Below, one piece after another: positions 63,408-64,000 of a DNA stretch of 64,000 bases. The notes beneath the pieces are model-generated. The model saw only the letters and a program-made list of their open reading frames with translations, was not told the origin of the DNA and did no database searches. The stretch comes from Streptococcus sp. M334 (GTDB lineage Bacteria > Bacillota > Bacilli > Lactobacillales > Streptococcaceae), in assembly GCF_000187745.1 (NCBI RefSeq), contig NZ_GL732488.1, forward strand, positions 179,415-243,414, written 5' to 3'. Both the position numbers and the translations under genes were made by a program. Position 1 is the stretch's first letter, and every line of letters begins with the position of its first letter.

Positions 63408-64000
63408 TTATAAAAATAAATCAGCTAAAAATCCTTCTCTTAACATCTCTAAATTAAATACATTCGTAATGTGACTAAATGCTTCTGCTAGAGGTAAGTG
63501 TGCTGTTCTCCATCCTTGACCATCAGTAACCCAAACAAATTCAACATCGTCATCTGATGTAATAACAAATTGACTGAGTTCAGTAAACTCTCCAGCCACC
63601 GCTTTTAATTTACTTCCTCCTCCACCATAGTAATTCGTTTCAATCAGCCAAACCTTATGTTTTTCTCGGGAATAAACTGCAACATCAAATCTTCTTTCAG
63701 ACTTATCGACAGGTACTTTAATCCCCCACTTATCTTTAATATATTGGGCTGTAGCTTGAGCTTTCCAATCCAATTTTTGTTCCTGAGAAATTTTTGCTAC
63801 GTGTCTCTCTAAAATTCCCTCCATGGTTGTCCCACTTCGATTTTTTCGTGCATTGCTATCTAATCCAGTCTCCACTCCATAAACATAATCAACTAATGAA
63901 CGATTAGCATGTTGTTGTAAAAAATTTAATAAACCGGATTGCTCAATAAATTTCATGTAATCATCTATTCTACTAGTGTCTATTGTTTTGAAATCCAATT
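63408..64000 (-). CDS. dpnB: Type II restriction endonuclease DpnII-type (5' end beyond window)
   Basis: The last 196 or so residues are present; DpnII/MboI enzymes are about 280-290, so the true start is past base 64000 even though an ATG occurs at 63998. Core motif: RRFDVAVYSREKHKVWLIETNYYGGGGSK, a PD-(D/E)xK-like active site (Asp-x-x-x then Glu-Thr-Asn). It cleaves unmethylated GATC. The partner methyltransferases should lie just outside the window, and the genome should be GATC-methylated. Confidence 0.88.
   Translation of the reverse strand, partial: LDFKTIDTSRIDDYMKFIEQSGLLNFLQQHANRSLVDYVYGVETGLDSNARKNRSGTTMEGILERHVAKISQEQKLDWKAQATAQYIKDKWGIKVPVDKSERRFDVAVYSREKHKVWLIETNYYGGGGSKLKAVAGEFTELSQFVITSDDDVEFVWVTDGQGWRTAHLPLAEAFSHITNVFNLEMLREGFLADLFL

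Overview
The window is chromosomal DNA from a mitis-group streptococcus, most likely Streptococcus pneumoniae (S. pseudopneumoniae or S. mitis not excluded). The evidence is two BOX repeats, two RUP-like repeats, a gene matching pneumococcal PfbA, the remains of an MgaSpn-type regulator, a competence-box prepilin peptidase and a DpnII-type endonuclease at the right edge. Many start sites were moved inward from the longest possible frame, using ribosome binding sites and family N-termini.

Layout. 1-2.7 kb: broken tyrosine recombinase, RUP-like repeat, ABC transporter, BOX. 2.7-5.1 kb: lrgAB, a MarR regulator with two matching operator palindromes, a DUF4649 gene and thioredoxin. 5.1-7.7 kb: a probable preQ1 leader and queCDEF. 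7.7-16.5 kb: housekeeping genes (aquaporin, DUF2785, pepF, rsmE, prmA, Nudix, M50-like protease, DUF3013, rarA). 16.5-22.8 kb: 6S RNA, a tRNA-Lys, a second aberrant tRNA-Lys, and two further copies of the tRNA 3' end separated by accessory membrane genes. This looks like serial integration at a tRNA-Lys attachment site whose integrases have been lost. 22.8-26.7 kb: an mga-type regulator gene with three lesions and its divergent Gls24/AmaP/CsbD envelope-stress operon, whose first gene has a nonsense codon 3. Three tandem operator-like repeats lie upstream of that operon. 26.7-36.5 kb: IS1182-type remnant, GNAT, competence prepilin peptidase, trpEGDCFBA behind a T-box, and a second trpB with its own T-box.

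36.7-50 kb holds the most interesting block. A LacI-family repressor gene lies beside two operons that share one promoter architecture and one operator (TGACACCGNTGTCA). One operon encodes a 2H phosphoesterase, a binding-protein ABC transporter and MgtC. The other encodes the surface adhesin PfbA, a PP2C-like phosphatase, a PhoU-like protein, GalT and GalE. I infer a single regulon that couples a glycan-binding surface protein to uptake of a sugar or phosphorylated-sugar ligand and to galactose nucleotide metabolism.

50-64 kb: aminotransferase and initiating sugar transferase for teichoic acid (AATGal) synthesis, a heterodimeric ABC exporter, BOX, DUF421/DUF3290 membrane pair, an SdpI/ArsR/CPBP immunity-like operon, exoA, a VOC protein, a guanine riboswitch with xpt-pbuX, and the 3' part of the DpnII endonuclease gene.
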